Assembly (NCBI GenBank): GCA_025350815.1
Contig: JANXXE010000006.1
Location: 60,662 to 124,661 of the forward strand
Length of the DNA stretch: 64,000 bases
DNA from: Myxococcales bacterium
GTDB taxonomy: Bacteria > Myxococcota_A > Polyangia > Fen-1088
Reading direction: 5' to 3'
Below the pieces are notes generated by a model. That model did not search any database. It had not been told where the DNA came from and was given only the letters and a program-made list of their open reading frames with translations. Below are positions 1 through 9,886 of this stretch, one piece after another. Numbering within the stretch: position 1 is the stretch's first letter; each line of letters begins with the position of its first letter. A program made the position numbers and the translations under genes.

Positions 1-404
1 TGGGCGGTCGGCGGACGCGGGGCCGAGACCGCGCGGGCGCGATCAGCGTCATCGACCACATCGAAGAACGGGGCCAGCTCGACGATTTCGCCCAGCCGCC
101 TCCAGGCCTGCCCGGTGCGCGAGATCTTGTCGTCGCGGGTGATCTTGCGTTCGATGATCCACTTTTGCAGCGACGTCAGATTGCGAAATCGATGCGACTG
201 GCCGTCAGCCGTCTCCAGCAACCAATCCGCGGGCGCCGGCGCACTTTCGGCTTCGGGAATGGGCGGCGGTGCGGTCGTCGCGGGCGCGCGCTTGACCAAG
301 AAGGTATGGCCGCATGCCGTGCACTGCACCGATGTGCCGGCCTCGCTGACGCTGTTGTTTTCGAGTTCATACTCGGTCCGACAGCGCTCGCAGCGAACGT
401 CCAT
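1..404 (-). CDS. Zinc-ribbon (MJ0042-like) plus GYF_2-like domain protein, N-terminal part (runs off the window start)
   Basis: Minus-strand reading from ATG at 404: MDVRCERCRTEYELENNSVSEAGTSVQCTACGHTFLVKRAP... has paired CxxC motifs, followed by W-rich GYF_2-like text (SLQKWIIERKITRDDKISRTGQAWRRLGEI). Not in the ORF track because no stop lies in the window. Confidence 0.75.
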   Translation of the reverse strand, partial: MDVRCERCRTEYELENNSVSEAGTSVQCTACGHTFLVKRAPATTAPPPIPEAESAPAPADWLLETADGQSHRFRNLTSLQKWIIERKITRDDKISRTGQAWRRLGEIVELAPFFDVVDDADRARAVSAPRPPTA

Positions 405-600
405 GGCTAGCCAACCGCCTTTTTAACACACAGGCGCAATGCCCGGATCACAGGGCAACGACGCGAGCGCCGCAATGCGCCTTGGCCGCATCGCCAACGG
501 CGAGGGCACCGGCGACTAACCCGCCCGGCGCCAAGGTCACATTGACTGCTGGGCCCGTGACTCTACGCAAGCCAGGCCCGTCCCGATGGTCGCTTGTGCT

Positions 601-1614
601 TCACGGCGGCAGGCAGCCGACGCGCTTGTCGGCGATCACCAGATCGTCGAACCAAACCTCGATGCCGTTCGGGCCTTCGTCGTGATCATGGTGAAGGCCA
701 AGCGTGAACGCCGAAGCACTGGGGACGACCCACGCGGTGCCGGCCACCCCGTCCCAGGTACGGGTGAAATGCTCGACCCCGTCAACCCATGTGCGCCACA
801 GGTTCTTCACACCATCCACCTCCCATTCCCAGCAGGCCCAGCGGCCGAAGGTGACCTCGGGTGCGGCCGCCGTCCGGTAGGACACGTGATCAGCCGACTT
901 GATGTCCGAATGGTAGATGGTCGTGGACAGTTGCTTGAAATTCGGCGCGCTTGGTTGTCCGTAGGGGAATCCTTCGTTTCCAATCTGAATGTTGACCCGG
1001 GTGGTGGTGTTGGGCAATACGCCGTCCACTCGAAACAGGTAGACGTTGTCGGACGCGGCCGGTGGTGCGTAATAGACGTACGCGCGCATGAAGAAACTGT
1101 TGTTCGCGGTCGGGAAGACCGGCTTGCCCAGGTTCATTTCACCGTCTGAATAGGCCTTCACCAGGCTTTTGACGTGAACAGAACTCTTACCGCCGCGGGG
1201 GCGCGTCTGGTCAACCGTTATCGTCCCACCGGCCAAATTGCGCACCCTGTACACCGGATTGAGCCCCGATTCGAAATCATCGCAAAACAGAACACCGGTT
1301 GCCGCGCCACAGGCCGTGGGGTTGAACAAGGCCGAGGGCGCGCCATCGCGTGCGGCGGCGGCATCGGCCGGCGGTGGTCCAGGGGGAGTCGGCGTGGCGG
1401 CGTCGGCCGCCGGCGGATCCACCGGCCGCTGGGTTGCACCACCGGCTGCATCCATGGACACCGGTGTCTGCCCGCCCAGTGTGGCCGCGTCGACTTCAAT
1501 GTCAGTCTTCGGGCCCGCGCCGGCGGTCGTGTCACTGCCAGACGGCATCTTTGACGCACACCCGGCCATGGCCAACACAACAGCCGCAGTTGCCAACATC
1601 GCGCGACAGGCCAT
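601..1614 (-). CDS. Secreted lipoprotein with a concanavalin/polysaccharide-lyase-like domain
   Basis: ORF 601..2109 has a plausible internal start MACRAMLATAAVVLAMAGCASK (lipobox), a DA/P-rich linker, then a beta-rich domain ending FDDLVIADKRVGCLPP. The upstream part of the ORF looks non-coding. Confidence 0.6.
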   Translation of the reverse strand: MACRAMLATAAVVLAMAGCASKMPSGSDTTAGAGPKTDIEVDAATLGGQTPVSMDAAGGATQRPVDPPAADAATPTPPGPPPADAAAARDGAPSALFNPTACGAATGVLFCDDFESGLNPVYRVRNLAGGTITVDQTRPRGGKSSVHVKSLVKAYSDGEMNLGKPVFPTANNSFFMRAYVYYAPPAASDNVYLFRVDGVLPNTTTRVNIQIGNEGFPYGQPSAPNFKQLSTTIYHSDIKSADHVSYRTAAAPEVTFGRWACWEWEVDGVKNLWRTWVDGVEHFTRTWDGVAGTAWVVPSASAFTLGLHHDHDEGPNGIEVWFDDLVIADKRVGCLPP

Positions 1615-1659
1615 ACGTCGACTATGCCACAGGGGCAAGAACGTCACAGCCGGACCGGG

Positions 1660-1848
1660 AATGGCCAGTGGGCCGACGTCGCTGTGTTCGACGCCGACAA
1701 GATCATCGACCACGCCACCTTCGACAAGCCGCACCAGTACGCCAGCGGCGTCGAGTACGTGATCGTGAACGGGGCGGTGGTATTGGACAGGGGCCGTCAC
1801 ACCGGGGCCCGCCCGGGGGCGATCCTGTACGGGCCGGGCAAGCGCTGA
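1660..1848 (+). pseudogene. C-terminal remnant of an N-acyl-D-amino-acid deacylase (amidohydrolase)
   Basis: Frame encodes ADVAVFDADKIIDHATFDKPHQYASGVEYVIVNGAVVLDRGRHTGARPGAILYGPGKR*, resembling the extreme C-terminus of D-aminoacylases. The rest of the enzyme is absent. Confidence 0.7.
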
Positions 1849-1892
1849 GATTGGTTCCACGCCGGGGTGGGGTATCGCGGCGCCTGCCTTGC

Positions 1893-2552
1893 TCAGGCAA
1901 GTCGGAGTGCGGCGACGAACAGTGTGAACCCCAGGAGAAAAACCACGCCCGATGCGATGGCCGGCCCCGTTCGCAGGCGCAAGCCGGCATCCAGGCCCTT
2001 GGCCACGAACGCCACCGCGGCCCCCAGCCACAAAGCAAGTCCCACAAAGACCAGCAGCACCGGCACCGCGGCGGGCCCCGGACGCCGGGACAACCGCTCG
2101 GCGTGCCACGCCTGCCGCGCCGCAGGCGATCCGCCCGGGCTGCCTTGCGCATCTTCGAGCAAGGCGTAAAGACGCGCCAGGCGCCCGTCGATGCGGGGCA
2201 ACCGCTCGGCGTGGGGCGTGTAGAAAGACCGCGTTCCCAACAGTGCCGCGCGCATGGCCTCAAGGGCCTGTCGCGCACTGGCCAGGTCGCCCGCCTTCTG
2301 CGCGGTCTCGGCCATGTCTTCCAGGGCATCAAGCGCGCGGCGAACAAAGGGACTTCCCGGCACGTACAGCCGGGCGGCATCGAGGTAACGGCGGCAGGCC
2401 TCGCGGTGATCGCCGCGTCGTTCGGCATCGTCCCCGGCGCGCACCGCCGCCCGCGAATCCCACAGCAGGCGCCCGACCAGTACCGCCAGCGCCGCGCACA
2501 CCAGCAACAGTGGCAGCACCAGGCGCGCGCGGCGGCCAGGCCCCTCAGACAA
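1893..2552 (-). CDS. Membrane-anchored TPR-like hypothetical protein
   Basis: 219 aa ORF with N- and C-terminal hydrophobic segments and TPR-like helices. It overlaps the start region with the stop of the permease gene by 8 bp. Confidence 0.6.
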   Translation of the reverse strand: MSEGPGRRARLVLPLLLVCAALAVLVGRLLWDSRAAVRAGDDAERRGDHREACRRYLDAARLYVPGSPFVRRALDALEDMAETAQKAGDLASARQALEAMRAALLGTRSFYTPHAERLPRIDGRLARLYALLEDAQGSPGGSPAARQAWHAERLSRRPGPAAVPVLLVFVGLALWLGAAVAFVAKGLDAGLRLRTGPAIASGVVFLLGFTLFVAALRLA

Positions 2553-3330
2553 AGTCGCGCTTCCGAAAGATCAGCATGGCGAGGATCAAGACCACCAGCG
2601 AATAGCCAAGACCATACAGCGTCGTCCAGATCATGTAGTCGGCGCCGACAAAGTCACGGTGGATGCTGGCCACCTGCGCACCCACGATCGCGCCCGACGG
2701 ATAGAACAGGTGCAGATTCGGCACGACCGTGCAGCCTGCTTCGAAAAGAATCCTGGCCACGCCCCCCGAAGCTTTACCCAGCGCGCGCAAGTCGGGCACG
2801 GCGCGGCCGACGATGAAGCAGCCGAGGGCGAAAAACCCCGACAGAAAAGGGCTGGAAAACGCCGAGAAAAATACCGCAATCGACGTCACGACGATGACGT
2901 TCAGGTACAGCAACCACAGCGCCTTGGCCATGGCCAGATCGAAGGACGCGTCCTGCGCCACCAGCGTCAGGCCAAGAACCAGACCCATCACCGCCAGTTG
3001 CACCGCCAGCGTCATCAGCATGCCCAGCCACTTGCCCAGGACGAACTCCCAGCGGTGCAGGGGCTTGGGCAAGATCGTGTAGACGGTCTTCAGATCCAGT
3101 TCCTTGTACAAGAGGTTCACGCCGACGAAGATCGCAATCAGAACGCCGAAGGCGTCAATCCCGAACAGCCCGACGTCGCGGGTCATGCGCACGTCTTCGT
3201 GCAGGGACAGGCTGCCGAGTGCAAGGGCCGAAAGAATCAGCAAGACGGCAAAGAACAGCAGGCTGTAGAGAATCTTGTTCCGCACGGCCTCGCGGAAGGT
3301 GTTGCGAGCGATGGCAAGAACGCGCCTCAT
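2545..3330 (-). CDS. ABC-2 type transporter permease
   Basis: 261 aa, six hydrophobic segments, MRRVLAIARNTFREAVRNKILYSLLFF typical of NosY/ABC-2 permeases; coupled to the ATPase gene. Confidence 0.85.
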   Translation of the reverse strand: MRRVLAIARNTFREAVRNKILYSLLFFAVLLILSALALGSLSLHEDVRMTRDVGLFGIDAFGVLIAIFVGVNLLYKELDLKTVYTILPKPLHRWEFVLGKWLGMLMTLAVQLAVMGLVLGLTLVAQDASFDLAMAKALWLLYLNVIVVTSIAVFFSAFSSPFLSGFFALGCFIVGRAVPDLRALGKASGGVARILFEAGCTVVPNLHLFYPSGAIVGAQVASIHRDFVGADYMIWTTLYGLGYSLVVLILAMLIFRKRDFV

Positions 3331-4250
3331 GCTTGTGCCGCCTCGCGAATGAAAAGATCTTCGAGGGATTCCTTGTGCGAGCTGACCGACAGCACATGCG
3401 CGCCGACCGCCAGAGCCGCCGACAAGAAGGCATCGACGTCGGTGCCTTCAGGCAGATTGACGGCCACCCCTTCGACGGCGCGGTGCTGACTGGCGCCAGC
3501 GGGCAGCGGCGGCAGTCCCTGTGCGCCCGGACGCAAGCACACCTCGGTCGACAGCAAACGCGCGGACAGAAGTTCGCCCAGCGGTCCGACGCTGCGAATC
3601 GTTCCCGCGAACACCATCGCCACGCGATCGCAGGTCAGCTCGACGTCGGTCAGGATGTGCGTGGAATAGAACACCGTGCGTCCCTCGGCGCGCAGTTCCA
3701 GGATCAGATCACGAATCTCCTTACGCCCTACGGGGTCGAGGCCGGTCATCGGCTCGTCGAAAACCACCAGCTCGGGCTCGCCCATCAGCGCCTGCGCGAT
3801 ACCCACCCTTTGCAGCATGCCCTTGGAGAATTTTCGCAGCGGCCTGCCGCGGGCGTGATCCAGGCCGACCCTGGATATCAACCGATCGCGCCGCTTGCGC
3901 CGTTCCACCGGCGGGACGTCCGACAGCGCCCCGACCAGATCCAGAAATTCCTCGGGCGAAAGGTAGTCATAAAAGTACGGCGTCTCGGGCAAGTACCCCA
4001 GCCGGCGCTTGGCCGCCAGGCTGGGCACCGGCAATCCGAAAACCTCGGCGCGCCCGCGCGTCGGGAACACCAGCCCCATCAACATCTTCAGGGTGGTCGT
4101 CTTTCCGGCGCCGTTCGGGCCCAGAAATCCGAAGACCTCACCCCGATTCACATCGAAGCCGACATCCCGAACCGCCTCCACACGCTTGCGAAAGAAACCC
4201 AGGCGAAAGGTCTTCGCCAGGGCGTCCGCGCGCATGACGACCTCGCTCAT
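3327..4250 (-). CDS. ABC transporter ATP-binding protein
   Basis: Walker A (GPNGAGKTTTLK), signature-like KFSKGMLQRVGIAQAL, Walker B LVVFDEPMTGLDP; start placed at MSEVVMRADALAKTF. Confidence 0.9.
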   Translation of the reverse strand: MSEVVMRADALAKTFRLGFFRKRVEAVRDVGFDVNRGEVFGFLGPNGAGKTTTLKMLMGLVFPTRGRAEVFGLPVPSLAAKRRLGYLPETPYFYDYLSPEEFLDLVGALSDVPPVERRKRRDRLISRVGLDHARGRPLRKFSKGMLQRVGIAQALMGEPELVVFDEPMTGLDPVGRKEIRDLILELRAEGRTVFYSTHILTDVELTCDRVAMVFAGTIRSVGPLGELLSARLLSTEVCLRPGAQGLPPLPAGASQHRAVEGVAVNLPEGTDVDAFLSAALAVGAHVLSVSSHKESLEDLFIREAAQA

Positions 4251-5257
4251 GGGGCGGCGGGGGCCATATGCCGCCGGTACCAGTAGACCGTGCGCAGCAG
4301 GCCTTCCTCCAGATCGACCTTCGGCTTGAACGACAGCAACTCCTTGGCCTTGTCGATGTTCGGAATGCGCAGCTCGACGTCGGCGTGGTTCCACGGCACG
4401 TGCTCGATGCGGGACGAACTCGACGTCAGGCGCAGGATTTCCTTGGCCAGCGTGTGGATGGTCAGCGTCGAGCGGGGATTGCCGATGTTGAACGCGTGGC
4501 CGACCGCCGCGTCCTTGGTCAGCGCCAGCAAGATTCCGTCGACGATGTCGTCCACGTAGCACCAGGCGCGAATTTGCGCGCCGTCGTTATGGACCTCGAT
4601 GGGCTCGCCGCGCAGGGCACGAACAATGAAATGGTGAACGGCGCCTTCACCCACCTGGCGCGGACCATAGATGTTGAAGGGGCGAATCGAACAGGTCGGC
4701 AGCCCGTACTGCTTCTGGTAATTCATGGCCAGATGTTCGGTGGCCAGTTTCGCGACGGCGTAGGTCCAGCGCGCCTCGCCGACTGCGCCCAGCGTCGTCG
4801 CATCCCATTCGGTGACGTTGTAGGCGTAGCGACCGAAGACCTCGCTGGTCGAAAAATCGATTACCCGCTTCATCCCGCCGGCGGCCAGCGCCGCTTCAAG
4901 CACGTTCAGCGTCCCCAGCAGCGACACCTTCATGGTGGTTACGGGATTCTTCAGCACCGTGTCGACGCCAGCTATGGAGGCCATATGCACGACGGCGTCG
5001 CAGCCGTCCATCGCCCGCCGCACCGCCTCGGCGTCCAGTACGTCGCCGACGATAAGCTTGACGTTCGGATGGCGATCGAGACCGGCGGGGCCCAGCGCGT
5101 TTCGCCGAAGCGTATCGAGGACGACGATCTCGTTGGTCGGCGCCAGCCGCTCGGCCAGGTGCGAGCCGATGAAACCGGCGCCCCCTGTCAGCAGAAGCCG
5201 GCGGCCCGAAAAAGGTGGAGGTCCGGCATCGTCCTGAGAACTCACGGTGCGCATCAT
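4247..5257 (-). CDS. NAD-dependent epimerase/dehydratase (UDP-glucuronate decarboxylase-like SDR)
   Basis: TGGAGFIGSHLAERL Rossmann motif, YAVAKLATEH (YxxxK), RPFNIYGPRQ. Confidence 0.85.
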   Translation of the reverse strand: MMRTVSSQDDAGPPPFSGRRLLLTGGAGFIGSHLAERLAPTNEIVVLDTLRRNALGPAGLDRHPNVKLIVGDVLDAEAVRRAMDGCDAVVHMASIAGVDTVLKNPVTTMKVSLLGTLNVLEAALAAGGMKRVIDFSTSEVFGRYAYNVTEWDATTLGAVGEARWTYAVAKLATEHLAMNYQKQYGLPTCSIRPFNIYGPRQVGEGAVHHFIVRALRGEPIEVHNDGAQIRAWCYVDDIVDGILLALTKDAAVGHAFNIGNPRSTLTIHTLAKEILRLTSSSSRIEHVPWNHADVELRIPNIDKAKELLSFKPKVDLEEGLLRTVYWYRRHMAPAAP

Positions 5258-5346
5258 ATCAAACGTGGCGGTCCGGGGTGGCCTGCCGTCATGACTGTCG
5301 GTGATCGGCGCCAAGTCGGCGCCAAGATGGTACTGTCGTCGGGCTC

Positions 5347-6927
5347 ATGGATGGACGACAGCGGCCCCGACGTGCGGGGGTCCTCATGCCGCTGTTTACG
5401 ATTCGCACCCCGTCGGGCTGGGGCCTGGGCGAGATCCCGGACCTCATTCCGTTTTGCCGGTGGGCGGCAAGGGCGGGATTCGCCGTCGTCAATCTGCTGC
5501 CCGTCAACGAAGTGACCGGCGGCGAGACCAGCCCGTACTCGGCGGCCACGGCGTTCGCCCTCGATCCCGCGTACCTGGGTCTGGATGCCTGTGAGGACTT
5601 TGCGGCGGTGGGGGGACAGGCGGCCCTTGCCGCCAGCGAGCGAGCGCAGCTCGACCACCTGGCGCAGTCACCGAACGTCGACTGGGAGGGCGTGCGCGGG
5701 CTCAAACAGCGGTCACTGGCGCTGGCGTTTGCGCATTTTCGACAGCACGAATGGGGCACTGGCAGCACGCGCGCGGCCGAACTGGCCCAGTTCGCCGCAC
5801 AGCAGTCGGGCTGGCTGGATGACTACGTGCTGTTCCGGGCGCTGCACGACCGGCAGCCGGCGGGCTGGCAGCAGTGGCCCGAACCTTTGCGACGACGAGA
5901 CAAGGTCGCCCTCGAACACGCTGGCCACATGCTGGGCGACACGCTGCTGTACCTGCGCTGGTGCCAGTGGTTGCTCGACGGACAATGGCGGCAGGCCCGG
6001 GCGGCCGCCCGTTCTTGCGGCGTCGCCCTGATGGGCGATTTACCATTCGTGGTGTCGGGCGACTCGGCGGACGTGTGGTCCCACCAGGGCGATTTCCATC
6101 TGGACCGGCGTGTGGGCACCCCCCCCGACGCCTTCAGCCAGGACGGCCAGGATTGGGGGCTGCCGGTGTTCAACTGGCAGGCCATGGGCGAAGGACAGTT
6201 CGCCTGGATGCGCGCCCGGGCCGCCCGCGCGGCGTCGCTGTACTCGCTGTACCGCGTGGACCACGTGATTGGCCTGTACCGCACGTACTACCGAACGGCC
6301 AGCAACGACGCAGGCTTCACCCCGGCAACGGAAACAGAGCAACTGCGTCTGGGCGAAACGGTCCTGGGCCTTTTCCATGACTCGGGCGAGGTGGTCGCCG
6401 AGGATCTGGGTTTGGTGCCAGACTTTCTTCGCCACTCGTTGAGCGCGCTCGGCATCCCGGGCTACCGCGTGCTGCGCTGGGAACGCGACGGGGAGGTGTA
6501 CCGAGATCCCGCCACGTGGCCCGAGCTTTCCGTTGCCACGACCGGCACCCACGACATCGAGACCAATGCTGAATGGTGGGACGCGCTGACCGTGCAGGGG
6601 CGCACGGCTGCGGGCCTTGTCCCGGGCCTGGGTGGGGTGGATGCGCAGGCGCCGTTTAGCCCCCGGGTTCGCGATGCCCTGCTCGCCGTCGTCTACAATG
6701 CCCCGTCCGATCTGGCGATCATCCCGATTCAGGACGCCCTTGGTAGCCGCGCGCGCATCAACGTGCCGGGGACCGTTGGACCTGGCAACTGGACTTACCG
6801 CCTGCCGGACAACGTCGGGGATCTGGAAAGCGACCACGCCACGACCGGCCGTCTGGCGGCGCTGGCCCGCAACAGTGGACGTGAAACTGTCGGTCGTGAA
6901 ACTGGCGCTTCGCCCGGACGGCTGTAA
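5347..6927 (+). CDS. malQ: 4-alpha-glucanotransferase (GH77)
   Basis: LFTIRTPSGWGLGEIPDL, RVDHVIGLYRTYY, VVAEDLGLVPDFLR, TTGTHDIETNAEWW. Confidence 0.85.
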   Translation: MDGRQRPRRAGVLMPLFTIRTPSGWGLGEIPDLIPFCRWAARAGFAVVNLLPVNEVTGGETSPYSAATAFALDPAYLGLDACEDFAAVGGQAALAASERAQLDHLAQSPNVDWEGVRGLKQRSLALAFAHFRQHEWGTGSTRAAELAQFAAQQSGWLDDYVLFRALHDRQPAGWQQWPEPLRRRDKVALEHAGHMLGDTLLYLRWCQWLLDGQWRQARAAARSCGVALMGDLPFVVSGDSADVWSHQGDFHLDRRVGTPPDAFSQDGQDWGLPVFNWQAMGEGQFAWMRARAARAASLYSLYRVDHVIGLYRTYYRTASNDAGFTPATETEQLRLGETVLGLFHDSGEVVAEDLGLVPDFLRHSLSALGIPGYRVLRWERDGEVYRDPATWPELSVATTGTHDIETNAEWWDALTVQGRTAAGLVPGLGGVDAQAPFSPRVRDALLAVVYNAPSDLAIIPIQDALGSRARINVPGTVGPGNWTYRLPDNVGDLESDHATTGRLAALARNSGRETVGRETGASPGRL

Positions 6928-6929
6928 AG

Positions 6930-8705
6930 ATGGCACCCATGCCAGAGGGATCTCCTCGTTTCCGACGCGACTTGACGGCCAATGGCATCCAGGCCGATGG
7001 GGTTGCCTACGTTGAAGTCACTGACAGGCGATCGGCGACCAGCTTTCGTCTGTACGATTTTGAACACACGGTTGCGCTGGCGCTTGATGGGCGCCCCCTG
7101 TCTGAGGTGGCTGCCGGCCTGCAACAGTCGTCGGGCCTGGATTTCACAGTCGAACAACTGGAAGGCTTTGTCGCTCACCTGGCCGAGCTGGGGTTCCTGG
7201 AAAGTGCGCCCGTGTCGGATCCCGACGAGATGGTGACACCCGTCCACGTGCTTGCCGACGAGCCGATGCCGCCACGCAATCCGGCGGCGGGATTCGAGCC
7301 CCGTGCGGACCGGGCACAAGGGATCGCCACTTCCGTCCCTGCGCCCCGCGCCGCTGCGTCCCCGCCCCACCCCGGCTTCAACGCCGAGGCCACCCAGGTC
7401 GCTGAGCCGTCGACGTCGTTCGCTTATCAAGATCTGGCCGCCGTCCCCCCGAAGAAGCCGGTTTTCGCGGCGCCGTCCACGCCACTGAGCATCGAGATCC
7501 CGCCACCCGAGGCCGAGACGGCCGACAACTCGTGGATGTCCGAGGTCTCGTCGTTGAGCACGGGCGACTCGGGTGTTACGGCGATGCCCGTCGCGGCGGC
7601 GGCCACCGCCAAACCCGCGGCCGCCAAGATCGCAACCGCGGCCCCCAGCGCCCCCGTCAAGGTGCCAGCTGCGCTGCCGGCCGGCGTGGCCGCACCACCG
7701 GGTAAGAAGTCGTCTTCAGCCGCTATCTACATCGTCGTCGCCCTGGTGGTGGCGGCTGTCGTCGCCTTCGTGCTGTTGCGGGGAAACTGGGCCCCCGAGG
7801 CGCCCGGCTTGCCGGTTCGCACCGTGATTCCCAGCCCAGGATCCGTTTACCGATGGTTCGATTCGCCCGGCCATGTGGCCCGGATCAGCGACCGGGCACC
7901 GACCTGGCCCCGGGCGGGGCGCGTCCTGATGGTCGCGGCTGCCGGAACTTCTTTTGGGGCGGGCGACGTACTGGGCCTGCTCGACAGCGGACGGCGCGCG
8001 CGCACCAACCTGAATCGCCAGCTCGAACGGCTTGCCTTTTACACCCAACTGCGCGCCACCATGCTGGCCGAGGGCAACCGCGCGGAGGCCCGCCAGGCGG
8101 AGCTGAAGATCGCGCTCAAGCGCAGGGCTGTCGACGAGGCCCGGTCCGATCTGGCGGCCTTTGGCATTGTCGCGACTTCATCCGGTGTGGTGGTCGAGCC
8201 GCTGGCGACGGTTGCCTTCGGCGTGCGCGCGGGACAGCCGGTGTTGCGCCTGAAGACCGGCATTCACCTCCAGGGCGAATTCGAACTGTCCGCCGACGAA
8301 GCGGCCAGCGCCCGTCAGCTCGGCTTCTGTCGCGTCGAGATCGAAGGCCGACCGCTCGACTGTGCCCTGGCCGACAACGAGGGCGACGCCACCCATGTCA
8401 GCGTCGACTTGCCCGCCGACGCGACGATCGCCACCAACGCCGTCGTGCGGCTTGCCAAGGCCCGATTCGATGCGGTTTATGCGATTCCGGCCGCCGCCGT
8501 CGTGCGCGTCGGGCGAACCGAGCGGGTCTTCGTCGCCGGGGCCACGGGCCGCGCCGAGATTCGTGCCATCGCCCTTGGCGACCGGATGCCCGGCGACGCC
8601 ATCGTGACCCAGGGCCTGGATCTAGGCGATGCGGTCATCGTGGACGTGCCGCCACAGCTGCGCCCGAACGCCCGCGTGCGCATCGCGGAGACGCGGCGCC
8701 AGTAA
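6930..8705 (+). CDS. HlyD/RND adaptor-like membrane protein with an N-terminal PqqD-like domain
   Basis: N-terminal ~90 aa PqqD-like, Ala/Pro-rich linker, single TM (IYIVVALVVAAVVAFVLL), then adaptor-like hairpin and barrel segments. Confidence 0.65.
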   Translation: MAPMPEGSPRFRRDLTANGIQADGVAYVEVTDRRSATSFRLYDFEHTVALALDGRPLSEVAAGLQQSSGLDFTVEQLEGFVAHLAELGFLESAPVSDPDEMVTPVHVLADEPMPPRNPAAGFEPRADRAQGIATSVPAPRAAASPPHPGFNAEATQVAEPSTSFAYQDLAAVPPKKPVFAAPSTPLSIEIPPPEAETADNSWMSEVSSLSTGDSGVTAMPVAAAATAKPAAAKIATAAPSAPVKVPAALPAGVAAPPGKKSSSAAIYIVVALVVAAVVAFVLLRGNWAPEAPGLPVRTVIPSPGSVYRWFDSPGHVARISDRAPTWPRAGRVLMVAAAGTSFGAGDVLGLLDSGRRARTNLNRQLERLAFYTQLRATMLAEGNRAEARQAELKIALKRRAVDEARSDLAAFGIVATSSGVVVEPLATVAFGVRAGQPVLRLKTGIHLQGEFELSADEAASARQLGFCRVEIEGRPLDCALADNEGDATHVSVDLPADATIATNAVVRLAKARFDAVYAIPAAAVVRVGRTERVFVAGATGRAEIRAIALGDRMPGDAIVTQGLDLGDAVIVDVPPQLRPNARVRIAETRRQ

Positions 8706-8726
8706 CACCCGTCGGGACGGCCGAAA

Positions 8727-9800
8727 TTACCGGTCTGCCGTCGGCAACCATTCGATGCGCCAGTCGGCGTAGCCCCGAATGGTCTTGCCAGGCGCAGCCA
8801 CCAGGAGATGGGCTTCCTTCTTCAACCCCCGGGCGTGCAGGTTGTGCGCGTCGGTCGAGCAGGTCTGGTTCTCCATGCAAAAGAAGGGCTTGGTGGGCGG
8901 CGTGTAGACGACCAGATGGGTGAACTCCGGCGAGCCCCCGAGGGTCACCCGCAGTCCCATGTCGCGCAGCTCGAAGGCCGGAATCGTCTTCGGCGTCAGT
9001 CCCAGATACACATCATCGAGGTCCAGGGCGGGTAACGGCGTCGGCTTGCGCATGTCGAAACGCGTCCCGGCCACCTGGTCCACCTTGCCGGTGGGCATGA
9101 CCTCGACCGATTCCATGTGCTCGGGCACCGGCACCTGCAAAAGAACGTCCTCGCGCTTGCCGGGGACTCGGAAGAAGGGATGCAACGCAAAACCAAAGGG
9201 CAGGGTGGTGCTGTCCTTGTTCTGCACCGCGAAGGCGATGTGCAGCCCCTGCTTGCCGAGCACGAAAGTGACGGTCAGCCGGCTCTTGATGGGAAAGTTT
9301 GGAAACTCGGGCTGTGCCGGATCCCAGTCGATAAACAGCTCGGCCGACGCGCCGGCACCCGTGGCACCCGTCGCGCCCATCTGCCAAGGGCGGCGCCTGA
9401 CCAGGCCGTGGATGAAGTTCTTCCCACCGTTGGTCGGCAGCGCAAATGATCGGCCCTCGAAGCCAAAGACCGAGCCCCGAACGCGGTTCGGCGTCGGAAA
9501 CAAGATCATTGTGCCGGCCTGGCCTTGCGCCAGCTTGGCCAGGTTGTCGGGTTGAACCAGCAATTCCTGCCCGCCGACCTTGAACGAAAACAGATTGGCC
9601 CCAGCCGCGGCCGAAACGCGCGCTTCGAGCTGGCGTCGGGGATGGGCCGCGTCCTGCGCGCGCAGCACGACGATGTCCGAGGCCGCAGCGGCGTCCTTCA
9701 CGACGTCGACCGAAAATGGCCCGGCGGCGGCGGTGCCATCTGCCCCTGCACCGGCCCTGAGCGAAATGGCCATCAACGCCCCAAGAACCAGGTTGGTCAT
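8727..9800 (-). CDS. Secreted aldose 1-epimerase-family protein
   Basis: Galactose mutarotase-like motifs (FPTPNRVRG, NFIHGLV, FALHPFFR); start placed at MTNLVLGALMAISLRAGAGA. Confidence 0.75.
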   Translation of the reverse strand: MTNLVLGALMAISLRAGAGADGTAAAGPFSVDVVKDAAAASDIVVLRAQDAAHPRRQLEARVSAAAGANLFSFKVGGQELLVQPDNLAKLAQGQAGTMILFPTPNRVRGSVFGFEGRSFALPTNGGKNFIHGLVRRRPWQMGATGATGAGASAELFIDWDPAQPEFPNFPIKSRLTVTFVLGKQGLHIAFAVQNKDSTTLPFGFALHPFFRVPGKREDVLLQVPVPEHMESVEVMPTGKVDQVAGTRFDMRKPTPLPALDLDDVYLGLTPKTIPAFELRDMGLRVTLGGSPEFTHLVVYTPPTKPFFCMENQTCSTDAHNLHARGLKKEAHLLVAAPGKTIRGYADWRIEWLPTADR

Positions 9801-9886
9801 GCGCGGAACTGTATCGCAGCCCCCGCGGTCGACCAATCGCCCGAATCGCGGCTGGCGCGATTGCGTATATAGTTCCACCCCAGTTC

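Noticed and set aside
1350-2816. 488-aa plus-strand ORF
   Set aside because: Arg/Pro-rich composition without domains, and antisense to three better-supported minus-strand genes; typical high-GC shadow ORF.
5254-5768. Short minus-strand ORFs over the malQ start
   Set aside because: Shadow ORFs opposite the conserved N-terminus of the glucanotransferase.
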